Shown here in pieces: positions 7,406 through 16,800 of a stretch of DNA of 26,360 bases (the first letter of the stretch is position 1; each line of letters begins with the position of its first letter). The DNA lies in the NCBI RefSeq assembly GCF_035916875.1, contig NZ_JAXUHN010000051.1, forward strand, positions 1 to 26,360, read 5' to 3'. The DNA is from Methylomicrobium sp035916875 (GTDB lineage Bacteria; Pseudomonadota; Gammaproteobacteria; Methylococcales; Methylomonadaceae). A model generated the notes under the pieces. That model was not told where the DNA came from and did no database searches. It was given only the letters and a program-made list of their open reading frames with translations. Made by a program: the position numbers and the translations under genes.

Positions 7406-10400
7406 TTAGACGATGACGATGCCGCCGGCGCCCAAATTGCTGTTTACGCCAACCAAGTCAACCACCGTGCCTTGCGCGGTGTTCTGGAAGACGATGGTGC
7501 CGTCATGGCTGGCCACGCCGTTCGCCAAAGCATCGCCCCAGGCACCGGATCCATCCGCATCATACAAGAAGGATACGGTATCCAGCGAGGTTGTCTTACC
7601 GGCCGCGACCGAGAGCGCCTGGGCCAGGCTAAGGTCCTTACCGATGTCCAGCCCGGCCAAAGTCGTGGCGTTCTGGAACGTCAGGGTTCCGTTTGCGTCG
7701 ATCTGATAGTTCACATTGGCGATTCCTGATGCTACGAAACCAGCCGTCGCGGTTGCCAAGTTGGTGCTTGACAGATCGAGTTTGTCTTCAACGCCAGCAT
7801 GGAAATTGAAGATCTTGTCGAAGCCCGCAAGCGTCGATTGGCCGTCGCCCACCACGATGGTATCCAGCCCGCCAGCTCCAGTTGCTAGGGAAATGATGTC
7901 CGCGCCGGCGCCGGCATTGATGATGTTGGTACCGGCGTTTGTCAGAACGATTGCATCGTTGCCGTTGGAGCCAATGACGGTCAGATTACCCGCGCCGTCG
8001 GACGTACCGTCAGCAGCGTAATCCAGGAAGACGCCCGCGGTTGCCTTGGACATATCGATCTTGGTCACGCCGCCCGCAGCGGCAGCACCTATCAACAGAT
8101 AAGCATTGGCATTGTCGGCAGTCAAAACACCGCCGGCAAGTGTCGTTTGGCCCAAAGTCCCGACAGTAGCATCGAGAGCGACACGGCCGTCCAGCGTCGA
8201 GGAAGCCATCTGGATGGTGTTACCAATCCAGTGAATGCCCAGGTCATGGCCGGTGCCCACGGCAATATCGTTCTCGAAATCAAAAACGTTATCACCATTG
8301 GTATCGATACCGACGTGGGTCAGCATGCCGTTACCGGTCAGTACGTTGGTCGCCTTGGAGGCATCCAGACCAGTATTTTCGTTGATTTTCAACCATTCCA
8401 GATCGCCGGAGCCAATATTGACCGTGTTGTTGCCATCCTTGACCTGAACGTAGTCGCTGCCGGCGCCGGTGACGATGAGGTTGTCGCCGCGGTCGCCACT
8501 CACCAGGTCGTTGGACGAACCGGTGGTGATGGTGTCGTTCTGCGCGGTGCCGGTGATGGTGTTGAAACCGTTACCCGCCGTGATGGTCACGTTCTTGCCG
8601 GCGGAGCCCAGCGCATTGAAGATGGAACCGCCGTCATTGATCTTGACTACCGCATTGTCGCCCAGCGCGATGTCGGTCGCCTGGAAGAAACCGAGCACAC
8701 CGGTCGCATCCAACGAGGTCATGTTGTTATTGGTCGCATTGCCGGTGATGGTGCCCAGATTGACATCGCCTTGGGCGGTCACCGTCAATGAAGCCAGGTT
8801 CTTCGCCCAGATGTTGTCGACCACGGTTGTCGTAGCCGATTTGGTGGCGCCGGCGGCGATGGCGAGTTCATCGGTGACCGCGATCGTCATCGACTTCGCG
8901 GCTTGCGCGGTCAACTGGCCAAGGGTATAGGAAGTAGCACCTTTCTCGGCGTGGGTTTTGTTGTCCAGACCCACGGCCTTGCTGTTGATGTTGACAGTCA
9001 GGTTGTCGGCGCTGGTATTCAGCGTCACACCGTTGAAGACCTGAGCAAAAGTGCCGATTTGAGTGGCGGGATCATTGTCTTCGTTGCTGCCGGCAAAGTT
9101 CAGCGTCGAAACGGCGGAAGTGCCGTTCGCGGTGATGATGCTGGTCTTGACGATGGCGCCGGCGCCCAGCTTGTACTGGTCGTTCGGGCCGTTCGCGCCA
9201 TCAACCGCCGAGTCGGACAGCAGGTTCAGCGTGGTCAAACCGGTCTTGGACAGATCCATCGCCACATTGGCCGTAGCCGCCGTTTGGAAGGTTTCAATGC
9301 CGGAGAAGGAAGGCTGGCCGGTCAAGTCCTTGCTGAAGATCGCGGTCACGACATCGGCGCCGCCTGCATCGGTAATGGTTTCGTTACCGGTCAGCAGGTT
9401 AAGGGATCCCGCGTCACGAGCCGCGTTTGCGAACAGCAGCGCGTCGTTGCCGGTACCCAGCTTGACGGTTTGCGAAGTGGCCGCAGCCGGCGCAACTTGC
9501 AGAAACAGGTCGCTCTTTTGCTTGGAGGCGTCAACGGTTGTGGCCAGCAAAGGATCACTGCCGTCGGCATAGTTGACCTTGTAGAAATTGCCTTTGGTGC
9601 CGCCGTTCAGGGTGACGGTGCCGGTGTGATCGACCGCGTTGGTCAAGGTTACGACGTTGGACTCGCTATCGTTGTCGTTGATCGTGACGTTTTCGACCGT
9701 TCCGTTGGCGGCGCCGCCGATCGTCTTGTCCATGGCCGTGGTGGTCAGGGTGTAGTCATATTGCGTCGTGGTATTCAGGTCGTTGACCACGGTCAAGGCA
9801 ACGGTGTCGTTGGTGCCGGTCGCATCGGCCAAACGCAGCCACACTTGATCGTTATTTCCGTAGTCGGCGGCGTGATGCAGCACGACATTACCGCTGCTGG
9901 CCAAGGCCGCGGAGATGTTTTCGACGATGAAATGGTCGTCATCGCCCACGCCATTGTTCGATTCGTTACGTATCTGAATGTCGGTCACCGCGTTATCGGT
10001 GAAGGCATTCATGTTGGCAATCACCGTATCGATATTACCTGAAAACTGGGTGCGCATCTCGAGGTGCTGAATGCCGGTAATTTGGGCAAGGCTGCCTTGG
10101 TCGGCAATGCTGCCGGTATCGGTAATTGCCGAGCCGTCATCGTTCCACAGCTGAATGTTGGCGCCATAGAGCTTCAGGGTGTTGCTGCCGCCGCCGCCAT
10201 TCAGCACATCGGCGCCGAAATTCTTGCTGGCCGCCAGGTCCGAGGAGGTCCAGAAGGTGTCGTTACCCGCGCCGGAGGCCACTTTGGTGTAAAACTTCTG
10301 TCCGGAGTTGGCAGGGTCGTTGTGGCCGCCGACCGCATTGGTGATGTCGATGCTCAGATCGCCGTTAAAGCCGGTGGCATCGATGAAGCGCAAACCATCG

Positions 10401-11461
10401 CTGCTCGGATTGCTGACGCCGTTGCCCGCATTGAACTGAACGCCTTCAACGTGGCCATCGATAACCAGATCCTGGGTATCCACCAGCGACAGGCTTTTGC
10501 TGTTACCGGTGATCGTGAGGTCCTTCATTTGCGGACCTGTCAGGTGTCCCAACGCATTGGAATTGCCATTGCTGACCAGGTTCAGGTGTTCGAAACCTTC
10601 GTTCCCGCCATGGTTTCCAATATAAATACCGCCGCGCGCCATATTGACGTTGGTCACCGTCAAGGTTCCCTTGTCGTCAAGACCCTTGAGGACGCCATTT
10701 TGATAGTCGAAATCGGCCGTGGTGTTGTCAACCACGTTATTGGATACCGCCAGGTTAGCCACGCTAGAGCCGATGTTGTCATACTCGACATGATCGATGT
10801 TACCTATCGCATCGATGGTCAGCGTCTTCAACGCGGCATCGGCGAAACGTAAATCGATGGAATCAACAGCCCGATTTAAGAAAACGCTGTTATCGCCAAG
10901 GAACTTCGTATGGATGGTTTCAATACCCGTCAACGTCGGATTGATGGTAGTGCCGCCGTTGTCGTTAACGTTGCCGACCGTTGCGTTCAAGGTCGGATTG
11001 GTACCCGCGCCGGTCAGTTCGTCTTCGTTTTGCAGCGCGTTGATGCGGTCGTTACCGCCTGGAGTGTATACCAGGCCCGCGGTGAATACGTTGGCAGTCG
11101 CTATATCGGTGTCGTTGGTGAGGATATAGGAAGCTCCGGTTTGAGTAATCCCTTGCGCCGCCGCGATAAGATTATCATGAATGTCGGTTTTTAATACTTT
11201 CTTTTCATCTTTCGAAACTTTGTTGTCGCCATTGTCATCTCCCAAATATGACGGGCTTTTGTAAAGTTTATTCAATTGATTCTTATAAGCTGCGCTGTTC
11301 TGAAGCCATGTTGCGACCTGATCGTCGGTCTTATGGCTTTTATCGTACAATCTAATGATTTGTTTGTTAATCGCAGCTACTTGATTAGCTGACAGTGTAA
11401 ACCCGTACCCCTTAAGAGTGTCGAGCATTGCCTGTGCTTTTTGTGTGGTACTAAGTGCCAT
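7406..11461 (-). CDS. Giant secreted S-layer/RTX-like Ca-binding protein
   Basis: A 1351-residue acidic protein, rich in Asn, Thr, Gly, Ala and Asp, with no cysteine that I could find. It has no Sec signal. The N-terminus (1-70) is helical and charged (QAMLDTLKGYGFTLSANQ), followed by a canonical EF-hand-like loop at 75-86 (D75, N77, D79, S83, E86). A second such loop (DTNGDNVFDFEN) is near residue 1050, and DADGSGAWGD near the C-terminus. The bulk looks like beta-strand repeats (LTVTNVN, LNLLSDSAV types). Degenerate RTX-like Gly-Asp stretches occur at about 960-1020 (GTAQNDTITTGSSNDLVSGD) and 1165-1215 (GSNGNDAIVL). It ends in a hydrophobic tail, GGIVIV, as in type I secreted substrates. GGAG lies seven bases before the ATG. 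The exporter genes are just upstream on the same strand. S-layer is the likeliest role; a large adhesin is the alternative. Confidence 0.85.
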   Translation of the reverse strand: MALSTTQKAQAMLDTLKGYGFTLSANQVAAINKQIIRLYDKSHKTDDQVATWLQNSAAYKNQLNKLYKSPSYLGDDNGDNKVSKDEKKVLKTDIHDNLIAAAQGITQTGASYILTNDTDIATANVFTAGLVYTPGGNDRINALQNEDELTGAGTNPTLNATVGNVNDNGGTTINPTLTGIETIHTKFLGDNSVFLNRAVDSIDLRFADAALKTLTIDAIGNIDHVEYDNIGSSVANLAVSNNVVDNTTADFDYQNGVLKGLDDKGTLTVTNVNMARGGIYIGNHGGNEGFEHLNLVSNGNSNALGHLTGPQMKDLTITGNSKSLSLVDTQDLVIDGHVEGVQFNAGNGVSNPSSDGLRFIDATGFNGDLSIDITNAVGGHNDPANSGQKFYTKVASGAGNDTFWTSSDLAASKNFGADVLNGGGGSNTLKLYGANIQLWNDDGSAITDTGSIADQGSLAQITGIQHLEMRTQFSGNIDTVIANMNAFTDNAVTDIQIRNESNNGVGDDDHFIVENISAALASSGNVVLHHAADYGNNDQVWLRLADATGTNDTVALTVVNDLNTTTQYDYTLTTTAMDKTIGGAANGTVENVTINDNDSESNVVTLTNAVDHTGTVTLNGGTKGNFYKVNYADGSDPLLATTVDASKQKSDLFLQVAPAAATSQTVKLGTGNDALLFANAARDAGSLNLLTGNETITDAGGADVVTAIFSKDLTGQPSFSGIETFQTAATANVAMDLSKTGLTTLNLLSDSAVDGANGPNDQYKLGAGAIVKTSIITANGTSAVSTLNFAGSNEDNDPATQIGTFAQVFNGVTLNTSADNLTVNINSKAVGLDNKTHAEKGATSYTLGQLTAQAAKSMTIAVTDELAIAAGATKSATTTVVDNIWAKNLASLTVTAQGDVNLGTITGNATNNNMTSLDATGVLGFFQATDIALGDNAVVKINDGGSIFNALGSAGKNVTITAGNGFNTITGTAQNDTITTGSSNDLVSGDRGDNLIVTGAGSDYVQVKDGNNTVNIGSGDLEWLKINENTGLDASKATNVLTGNGMLTHVGIDTNGDNVFDFENDIAVGTGHDLGIHWIGNTIQMASSTLDGRVALDATVGTLGQTTLAGGVLTADNANAYLLIGAAAAGGVTKIDMSKATAGVFLDYAADGTSDGAGNLTVIGSNGNDAIVLTNAGTNIINAGAGADIISLATGAGGLDTIVVGDGQSTLAGFDKIFNFHAGVEDKLDLSSTNLATATAGFVASGIANVNYQIDANGTLTFQNATTLAGLDIGKDLSLAQALSVAAGKTTSLDTVSFLYDADGSGAWGDALANGVASHDGTIVFQNTAQGTVVDLVGVNSNLGAGGIVIV

Positions 11462-11607
11462 AATTTACTCCGTATAGTTACAATAATCTCTGTTTGGAAA
11501 CAGTTTAAAAGATGAGCAATGCCACGCCCCAATTCAATAGACGACCGACTGACTTGGCTTTCTTTTGCTTCATGCGCTAAATAAATCTCTCCTTTATTTA
11601 CGCCTAA

Positions 11608-11637
11608 AGTATAGTGACATTCAAGCAACTTTGTCTA
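11608..11637 (-). promoter_or_regulatory. Candidate sigma70 promoter of the S-layer-like gene
   Basis: On the minus strand, TAGACA (11632-11637; five of six to TTGACA) is followed by an 18-base spacer and TATACT (11608-11613; five of six to TATAAT). Transcription would start near 11600, leaving a leader of about 140 bases before the ATG at 11461. A long, stable leader is common for S-layer mRNAs. Identified by eye; not the only AT-rich hexamer pair in the region. Confidence 0.5.
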
Positions 11638-12276
11638 GTTTTTTGGACGATTTGTTACCTCATTATTCAGATGCTTTTGCATGCATTTGTTTTATCGATA
11701 TTTTTTTACAAATCCCCTGAGTGGGCACGAATGATCGCACGCACCGCCATCCCCTGATCGGGATCACTTTTTGCTTCATTGCTGCCAGGGACGGTGGTTT
11801 CAGCCTGCCAGTCGCCACTAATGCCAAATTAATCAACAACTTTAATTCGAGCCTTAGGGTTATTGATTTTTCACACAAAAACGCCAAGTTATAAACAGAC
11901 CAACACGCCTTCGCGGACTTGATGTCTGTCTCAAAACAACCACAACGTTATTTTGTTGCCTCCAGTCAATAACATGTCACTTTTAGCCAAAACACCACCA
12001 CAACATAAATCAAGCAAAATATGTACCAACCTAATATGGCACAATCCTCATGATATGCAATACCCGCTGAACAATAGCTGAATGCCGCCAAAGCTTACTC
12101 CATCAATCCCGCCCCGCACTGCTTGCCTGTTCAATTTTAGTGCAAAAAAATCCGCTTGCACCAAATCGGCAGACACTAACCAACCCCCTCTGGACAAAAC
12201 CCTCGGCCGCCCATAACCGAGATTTCGGCAATCCATACCGCTCCTGTCAATTAGCATGGCGACAGAGAAAACTCAC

Positions 12277-12296
12277 CTCGCTTAACGGCAAGCGAG
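12277..12296 (-). terminator. Hairpin after the TolC-family gene, possible terminator
   Basis: CTCGCTT (12277-12283) and AAGCGAG (12290-12296) form a perfect 7-bp stem with a six-base loop. It lies about 85 bases past the stop of the outer-membrane channel gene. On the minus strand only GTGAGTTTTCTCT follows, a weak U-tract, so termination may be partial. It would separate the exporter operon from the S-layer-like gene. Confidence 0.4.
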
Positions 12297-12379
12297 CTTT
12301 AAAAAACTTAAAATATGAATGCCATCATAAAGATAGCCACTCAATTGATGCTTATTTGTTTAAATTTCCGTTTGATTGA

Positions 12380-13741
12380 TCAGAGATTCGGCTTTGGCGC
12401 ATGATTCGCCGACGTTGAATCGGCACTTGCGGGACCGAGCCAATCATTGACCTCACGCAAGTTTTCTTCGACGAGAGAGCCAATGGCCAACAAAAAGCGG
12501 ACACGATTTTTGATATAGCTGTACTTGGATTGCGCAAGGTCTCTTTTGGCGATAAATTCGTTCTGTTGCGCCTTAAGAAGATCGCTCACCGTAACGACGC
12601 CGTAATACAGACCACGCTCCATCGCTTCGCTCGATTTGCCCGCCGACTCGAGCGCTTTTTGCGCGGCCCTGATGCGCCGGGCGTTGGCATTGGTGCTGAG
12701 AAAGGCGTCGCTGGTTTCCTTGATCAGACCGCGCAAGGTGATTTCATTATCGTATTGACTTAACTGTAATTTGCTTTTGGCTTCATACATTTGGTTTGTC
12801 GTGACCCCGCCCGAAAACAATGGCACATTGACGTTGATAGCCGCAACCTGGGTTTGCACATCCGCGCCCAGCTTGATGCTATTGTATCCAGTGTTGGTGT
12901 CGTAATAATTCAGCTGCAAATCCACGACGGGCAGATATTTGGATTTTTGCACGGCCACGTTATTTTCCGCCGCTTCGATCGCAATTCTTTTGGCGGAAAG
13001 CGCGGGGTTCTGGCTCTGCGCCATATCTATCCATTGCTGCAATTCGCCTTCGAGCTCTTTATACTCGATTTTTTCACTCAGCTTTTGTAAGGCTGATGGT
13101 AACACACCGGTCAATTCCCGCAAACCTTGCTGACTCGTCACCAGATCGCTTTCCGCCTTTATTTCGTCGGCGGCGACTTGATCCAGACGCGCTTCCACGG
13201 CATACACGTCGGTTATTTTCAACAATTGCTTGGCAAACTGTTTCTGTACCTGCACCAACTGTTGCCGGGTTGTTTCTTTTTCAGCACGCGTAAATTCCAA
13301 TTGATCGCCCGCTTCGAGTACGCTGAAATAACGGTCAACCACATTAAAAATTAATTCATTCCGGACTTCGATCTCCTCCGCGGCGTATTGATCTTCCACT
13401 TTGGACGCGCGCCGCCATTCCCAGAATTTGGCAAAGTCAACCAGTGTCTGACTGAGCGAGACATAGTAACGCGTACCTACATAGGAACTATTTCTGGCTT
13501 CTGGGCCGTTATCCGTTCTTTGGCCATTTTTCGACCAGTTGCCGGACGCGGTGATTTGCGGCAGCATTAAGCCAAGGGCCTGGCCTTTTTGCGCCGCGCC
13601 GACATCCAATTTCGCTACCGCGGACTTGAGCCGCGGGTCGGCCTCAAGGGCCTGGTAATAAACGGTCAACAAATCATCCGCCCATGCCATCTGGACGCAC
13701 GAGCAAAACACAAACGTCAACAGAACGTTAAATTTATACAT
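12380..13741 (-). CDS. TolC-family type I secretion outer-membrane channel
   Basis: About 453 residues from the chosen start. MYKFNVLLTFVFCSCVQMAWA is a clear Sec signal peptide, giving a mature N-terminus DDLLTVYYQALEADPRLKSA, the standard opening of TolC/PrtF/LapE-like efflux proteins. Long amphipathic helices with repeated Leu, Gln and Ala follow, including SQTLVDFAKFWEWRRAS and a second half around VDLQLNYYDTNTGYNS and NVPLFSGGVTTNQMYEA, the duplicated barrel-and-coil repeat of the family. It forms the outer-membrane exit of the exporter. The frame is open to 13807, but that would overlap hlyD and place residues before the signal peptide. ATG at 13741 lies seven bases after the hlyD stop, so I use it. 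It is the third gene of the exporter operon. Confidence 0.88.
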   Translation of the reverse strand: MYKFNVLLTFVFCSCVQMAWADDLLTVYYQALEADPRLKSAVAKLDVGAAQKGQALGLMLPQITASGNWSKNGQRTDNGPEARNSSYVGTRYYVSLSQTLVDFAKFWEWRRASKVEDQYAAEEIEVRNELIFNVVDRYFSVLEAGDQLEFTRAEKETTRQQLVQVQKQFAKQLLKITDVYAVEARLDQVAADEIKAESDLVTSQQGLRELTGVLPSALQKLSEKIEYKELEGELQQWIDMAQSQNPALSAKRIAIEAAENNVAVQKSKYLPVVDLQLNYYDTNTGYNSIKLGADVQTQVAAINVNVPLFSGGVTTNQMYEAKSKLQLSQYDNEITLRGLIKETSDAFLSTNANARRIRAAQKALESAGKSSEAMERGLYYGVVTVSDLLKAQQNEFIAKRDLAQSKYSYIKNRVRFLLAIGSLVEENLREVNDWLGPASADSTSANHAPKPNL

Positions 13742-13748
13742 GTAGCGT

Positions 13749-15071
13749 CTAATCTTCAATAAGCGCGCGCGCGAATGCATTGGTTGCGGGCTGCGCCAAA
13801 TATTCAAACAAGGTTCTTTCGCCGGTCTTGATCAATACTTCCGCGGGCATGCCCGGGACCAATTGTAATTCGCCGAGATCCTTTTGACTCTCGGGAGTCA
13901 GTTCGATGCGGGCTTGATAGTAAGGCTGCCCGTTTTGCTCATCGACAAAACGGTCAGCCGACAACTGAATAACCTTGCCGTTCATTTTTGGCGTTTGCGA
14001 CTGTTTGAATGCGCTAAACCGCACTTCGGCTTGCAAGCCCACCGTGACACGATCGATGTCGTTAGGAGACACCCGCGCCTCGATGATTAATTCGGCGTCT
14101 TTTGGAACGATGTCGAGTATTGCGTGACCGGGAGCTATAACGCCATTCTGGGTATGCACCGACAGGCCCATCACCATGCCGCTGGCCGGCGCCTTGATAA
14201 TGATACGGTTAAGCTTGTCCTGATATGCGGACATACGCTCGGTTACTTCGTTTAGTTGGGCCTGCGCCTCGCTGAGCTTGCCGGCGACTTCCTCTTGAAA
14301 CTTCTTTTCTATCTGCAAAATTTGCAAGCGTGTTTCGCTGATCAACATCTGGTTTGTGGCGATTTCGGCATTAATCTGAGCAATTTCGCCGCTTTGAATG
14401 GCATGGTTGCGCTCCATGTCGCGCAAGCGTTGCTTGTCGGCGAAGCCTTCAGCCAACAATTCCTTTAAATCATGGATTTCTTCGCCGTATGAGTCGACCA
14501 GTATTTTCTTGCTCTCGACCTGGCTTTGCAAGCCTCTAATTTTACTGGATATTTGACTTACCCTTTCCTTTAGCACCGCCATTTCGCCGTCATGGGTCGT
14601 AATCCTGGAGTGGAAAACATTGTTTTCGGCCTGTTTAGCCTCCGTTATTCTTGGGTCACTTGCATCATTCAGCGCTTCCGGATAGACAACTTGTTTGAGA
14701 TGATCCTTCTCCGCACGCAATCGCGCAACCTGCGCGGACAAGACGATGAATTGACTGCGCGCGCTTTCCAATTGGGCTTTTATTTGCGTATCATCCAGTA
14801 TCAATAAGGCATCGCCTTCGCTGACCAGGTCGCCGTCCTTGGCCAAAATTTTGGCGACAATGCCGCCATCGAGATGCTGAACGGTTTTTCTGTGCGATTT
14901 TACGACGACGACGCCTGGCGCCAATGCCGAACTATCTATTGGCGCCAAAAATGCCCAGGCGCCAAAAATACCGAATGTCAGCACCACGATTACAGCACCA
15001 ATCCTGCGAACAGACCGATCATTGGTCTGCAAATCCGAGGACGCAGTTTTTATTGGGGTGATTTCTGTCAT
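13749..15071 (-). CDS. HlyD-family type I secretion membrane-fusion protein
   Basis: About 440 residues. Order: cytoplasmic tail, a single transmembrane helix at about 24-43 (IGAVIVVLTFGIFGAWAFLA), an APIDSSALAPGVVVV strand, a lipoyl-like half motif (VQHLDGGIVAKILAKDGDLV), a long alpha-helical coiled coil at about 95-280, and the second lipoyl half with IIIKAPASGMVMGLSVHT. The C-terminus has VSPNDIDRVTVGLQAEVRFSA and VPGMPAEVLIKTGERT, typical of the PrtE/LapC/HlyD branch. It bridges the inner-membrane ABC protein and the outer-membrane channel. The frame is open to 15188, inside the ABC gene, but ATG at 15071 (MTEITPIKTASSD), 19 bases after the ABC stop, gives a normal-length protein. No clear ribosome binding site precedes it, so coupling to upstream translation is likely. 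Confidence 0.9.
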   Translation of the reverse strand: MTEITPIKTASSDLQTNDRSVRRIGAVIVVLTFGIFGAWAFLAPIDSSALAPGVVVVKSHRKTVQHLDGGIVAKILAKDGDLVSEGDALLILDDTQIKAQLESARSQFIVLSAQVARLRAEKDHLKQVVYPEALNDASDPRITEAKQAENNVFHSRITTHDGEMAVLKERVSQISSKIRGLQSQVESKKILVDSYGEEIHDLKELLAEGFADKQRLRDMERNHAIQSGEIAQINAEIATNQMLISETRLQILQIEKKFQEEVAGKLSEAQAQLNEVTERMSAYQDKLNRIIIKAPASGMVMGLSVHTQNGVIAPGHAILDIVPKDAELIIEARVSPNDIDRVTVGLQAEVRFSAFKQSQTPKMNGKVIQLSADRFVDEQNGQPYYQARIELTPESQKDLGELQLVPGMPAEVLIKTGERTLFEYLAQPATNAFARALIED

Positions 15072-15090
15072 ATTTGGTTTATCTGGAGGT

Positions 15091-16800
15091 TTAGGCAACT
15101 GGCGCGATGACCTGTTGCTGTTTTTGCTGTTGCTGCAAATATTCAATGACTTGAACTCTCGGCCCATAAACAACCAGCACGCCGTCATTCAAGATCAACA
15201 GTTTGTCAACTTTGGTCAACACATTGTTCCGGTGCGTGACGATGATTACGGTCGTTTGTTTTTGTTTGAGGTGCAGCAAAGCGTTTTCGAGCGCGCTTTC
15301 GCCCTGTTCGTCGAGATTGGAGTTCGGTTCGTCGAGAACGACCAGAACCGGATTGCCATACAAGGCCCGCGCCAAACCGATTCTTTGCCGCTGACCTCCC
15401 GAAAGATTCCCGCCCGTCGCCCCAATGACAGTGTCGTAGCCTTCGGGGAATCGTAAAATCAACTCATGTACATCGGCCATTTTTGCGGCTTCGACGACTT
15501 TTTCCGGATCAATTTCACCGAAACGGGCTATGTTTTCGCTAATGGTCCCTTCAAATAACTCAACATCCTGCGGCAAGTAGCCAATGAAACCGCCGAGATG
15601 CTCGCGGTCCCAGTTGAAGACTTCCGCGCCATCCAGACGAATCGCTCCGTTAACGGTTGGCCAAATACCCAGTATTGCCCGCGCCAACGTTGATTTACCG
15701 GCGCCGCTGGGCCCAATTACTCCGACAATGTCGCCTTTTTCTATCACCAGATTGAGTCCCTTGATAACGGGGGTCTTGCTACCGGGGGGGGTGACGATGG
15801 CGTTTTCGAGCTGAATGCGGCCCTCTGGATCAGGCAATTGCATGTGCTCTTTTTCGTCGGGTATCTGCTGCAGAATTTCATTAAGCCGCTGGTATTGTCC
15901 TCGGGCGCTAATAAAGCCCTTCCAGGAGCCAATCATCAAATCAATAGGAGCCAATGCCCTGCCCATCAGGATGGAACCGGCAATCATCAGCCCCCCTGAA
16001 ATTTCGCGCTCGATCGTCAAATAGGCGCCTAATCCCAAAATCAGCGATTGCGAGGAAAGGCGAATGACTTTGGAAAGGGCGGTTAATAACCCGGCACGAG
16101 AACTAGCGACTGCTTGTAAATCCAGGACTTTTAAGGAGCCTTCCATCCAGCGTCGGCGTAAATTACCCAACATGCCCATCGATTCGATTACTTCGGCATT
16201 ACGCAAATTTTTGCTCAATAATCCCCGCGTGGCGATGGCGATATCGTTGGCTTCACTCAGTGTTTTGGTCGTGGCCTTTTCGGTCGCCACCGCAACCAGA
16301 CTCAATAAAATTGCGGTAAAAATCGAAAACCAACCAAACCAGGGATGAAATAAAAACAGCAATGCCAAATATACCGGCATCCAAGGCGCGTCGAAAAAAG
16401 CAAACAATCCGCTCCCGGTGAGAAATTGACGCAAGCCGGTAAGATCATCGAGCGCCTGTGTCGTCGCCTGCCGCCCGCCTGAAAATAAGGCTTGCTTAAA
16501 TGCAACCCTGAACAGGCGCACATTCAGCAGCACTTCCAATCGCGTGCTGACTCTGACCAAAATTTGTGACCGCACCCATTCCAAGGACGCCATCGTGATG
16601 AATAACACTAATATGATCAATGTCAACATCAGCAGCGTTGTTGTATTGCCGGTCGTAACCACGCGGTCATACACTTGCAGCATATAGATCGACGGCGCGA
16701 TCATTAAAAAATTGATCAACAAGCTGAAACCCGCCGCGGACAGAAACGCACCCTTACAAAGCATCAGTGCCTTTTCCAGATCAGTCTTGATAGTATTCAT
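15091..16800 (-). CDS. Type I secretion ABC transporter, PrtD/AprD family (permease-ATPase)
   Basis: A 569-residue fused exporter. Residues 1-310 hold about six transmembrane segments, with LLINFLMIAPSIYMLQVYDR and FFDAPWMPVYLALLFLFHPW, signatures of the PrtD/HasD/AprD group. The nucleotide-binding domain (about 325-545) has all its motifs: Walker A GPSGAGKST, Q-loop LPQDVELFEGT, signature LSGGQRQRIGLARAL, Walker B VLVVLDEPNSNLD and the H-loop VTHR. There is no C39 peptidase or C39-like domain, so substrates are recognised by a C-terminal signal rather than leader cleavage, which fits the S-layer-like neighbour. A Gln-rich tail (LQQQQKQQQ) ends the protein. It is the first gene of the exporter operon; hlyD follows after 19 bases. 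No clear ribosome binding site precedes the ATG. Confidence 0.92.
   Translation of the reverse strand: MNTIKTDLEKALMLCKGAFLSAAGFSLLINFLMIAPSIYMLQVYDRVVTTGNTTTLLMLTLIILVLFITMASLEWVRSQILVRVSTRLEVLLNVRLFRVAFKQALFSGGRQATTQALDDLTGLRQFLTGSGLFAFFDAPWMPVYLALLFLFHPWFGWFSIFTAILLSLVAVATEKATTKTLSEANDIAIATRGLLSKNLRNAEVIESMGMLGNLRRRWMEGSLKVLDLQAVASSRAGLLTALSKVIRLSSQSLILGLGAYLTIEREISGGLMIAGSILMGRALAPIDLMIGSWKGFISARGQYQRLNEILQQIPDEKEHMQLPDPEGRIQLENAIVTPPGSKTPVIKGLNLVIEKGDIVGVIGPSGAGKSTLARAILGIWPTVNGAIRLDGAEVFNWDREHLGGFIGYLPQDVELFEGTISENIARFGEIDPEKVVEAAKMADVHELILRFPEGYDTVIGATGGNLSGGQRQRIGLARALYGNPVLVVLDEPNSNLDEQGESALENALLHLKQKQTTVIIVTHRNNVLTKVDKLLILNDGVLVVYGPRVQVIEYLQQQQKQQQVIAPVA

Larger units (their letters stand above)
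11462..12379. other. Long AT-rich gap upstream of the S-layer-like gene
   Basis: 918 bases between the TolC-family gene and the S-layer-like gene, both on the minus strand. It contains a candidate promoter at 11608-11637, giving a 5' UTR of about 140 bases, and a hairpin at 12277-12296 after the TolC gene. The only ORFs (for example 11663-11887, minus, 74 codons) lack ribosome binding sites and domain-like sequence. The rest, about 11640-12270, shows no gene I can support. A long upstream region suits regulation of a highly expressed gene, but I see no specific operator. Confidence 0.6.

Noticed and set aside
6800..7729. 309-codon plus-strand ORF
   Set aside because: Spans the methyltransferase 5' end, a strong terminator and the S-layer-like 3' end on the other strand; no domain-like sequence.
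8903..10042. 379-codon plus-strand ORF, and similar ones at 8147-8791 and 10064-10852
   Set aside because: They lie antisense to the S-layer-like gene, mirror its codon bias, and show repetitive Val/Gly/Asp composition without domains or ribosome binding sites.
11663..11887. 74-codon minus-strand ORF in the gap before the S-layer-like gene
   Set aside because: No ribosome binding site, no domain, and a biased composition.
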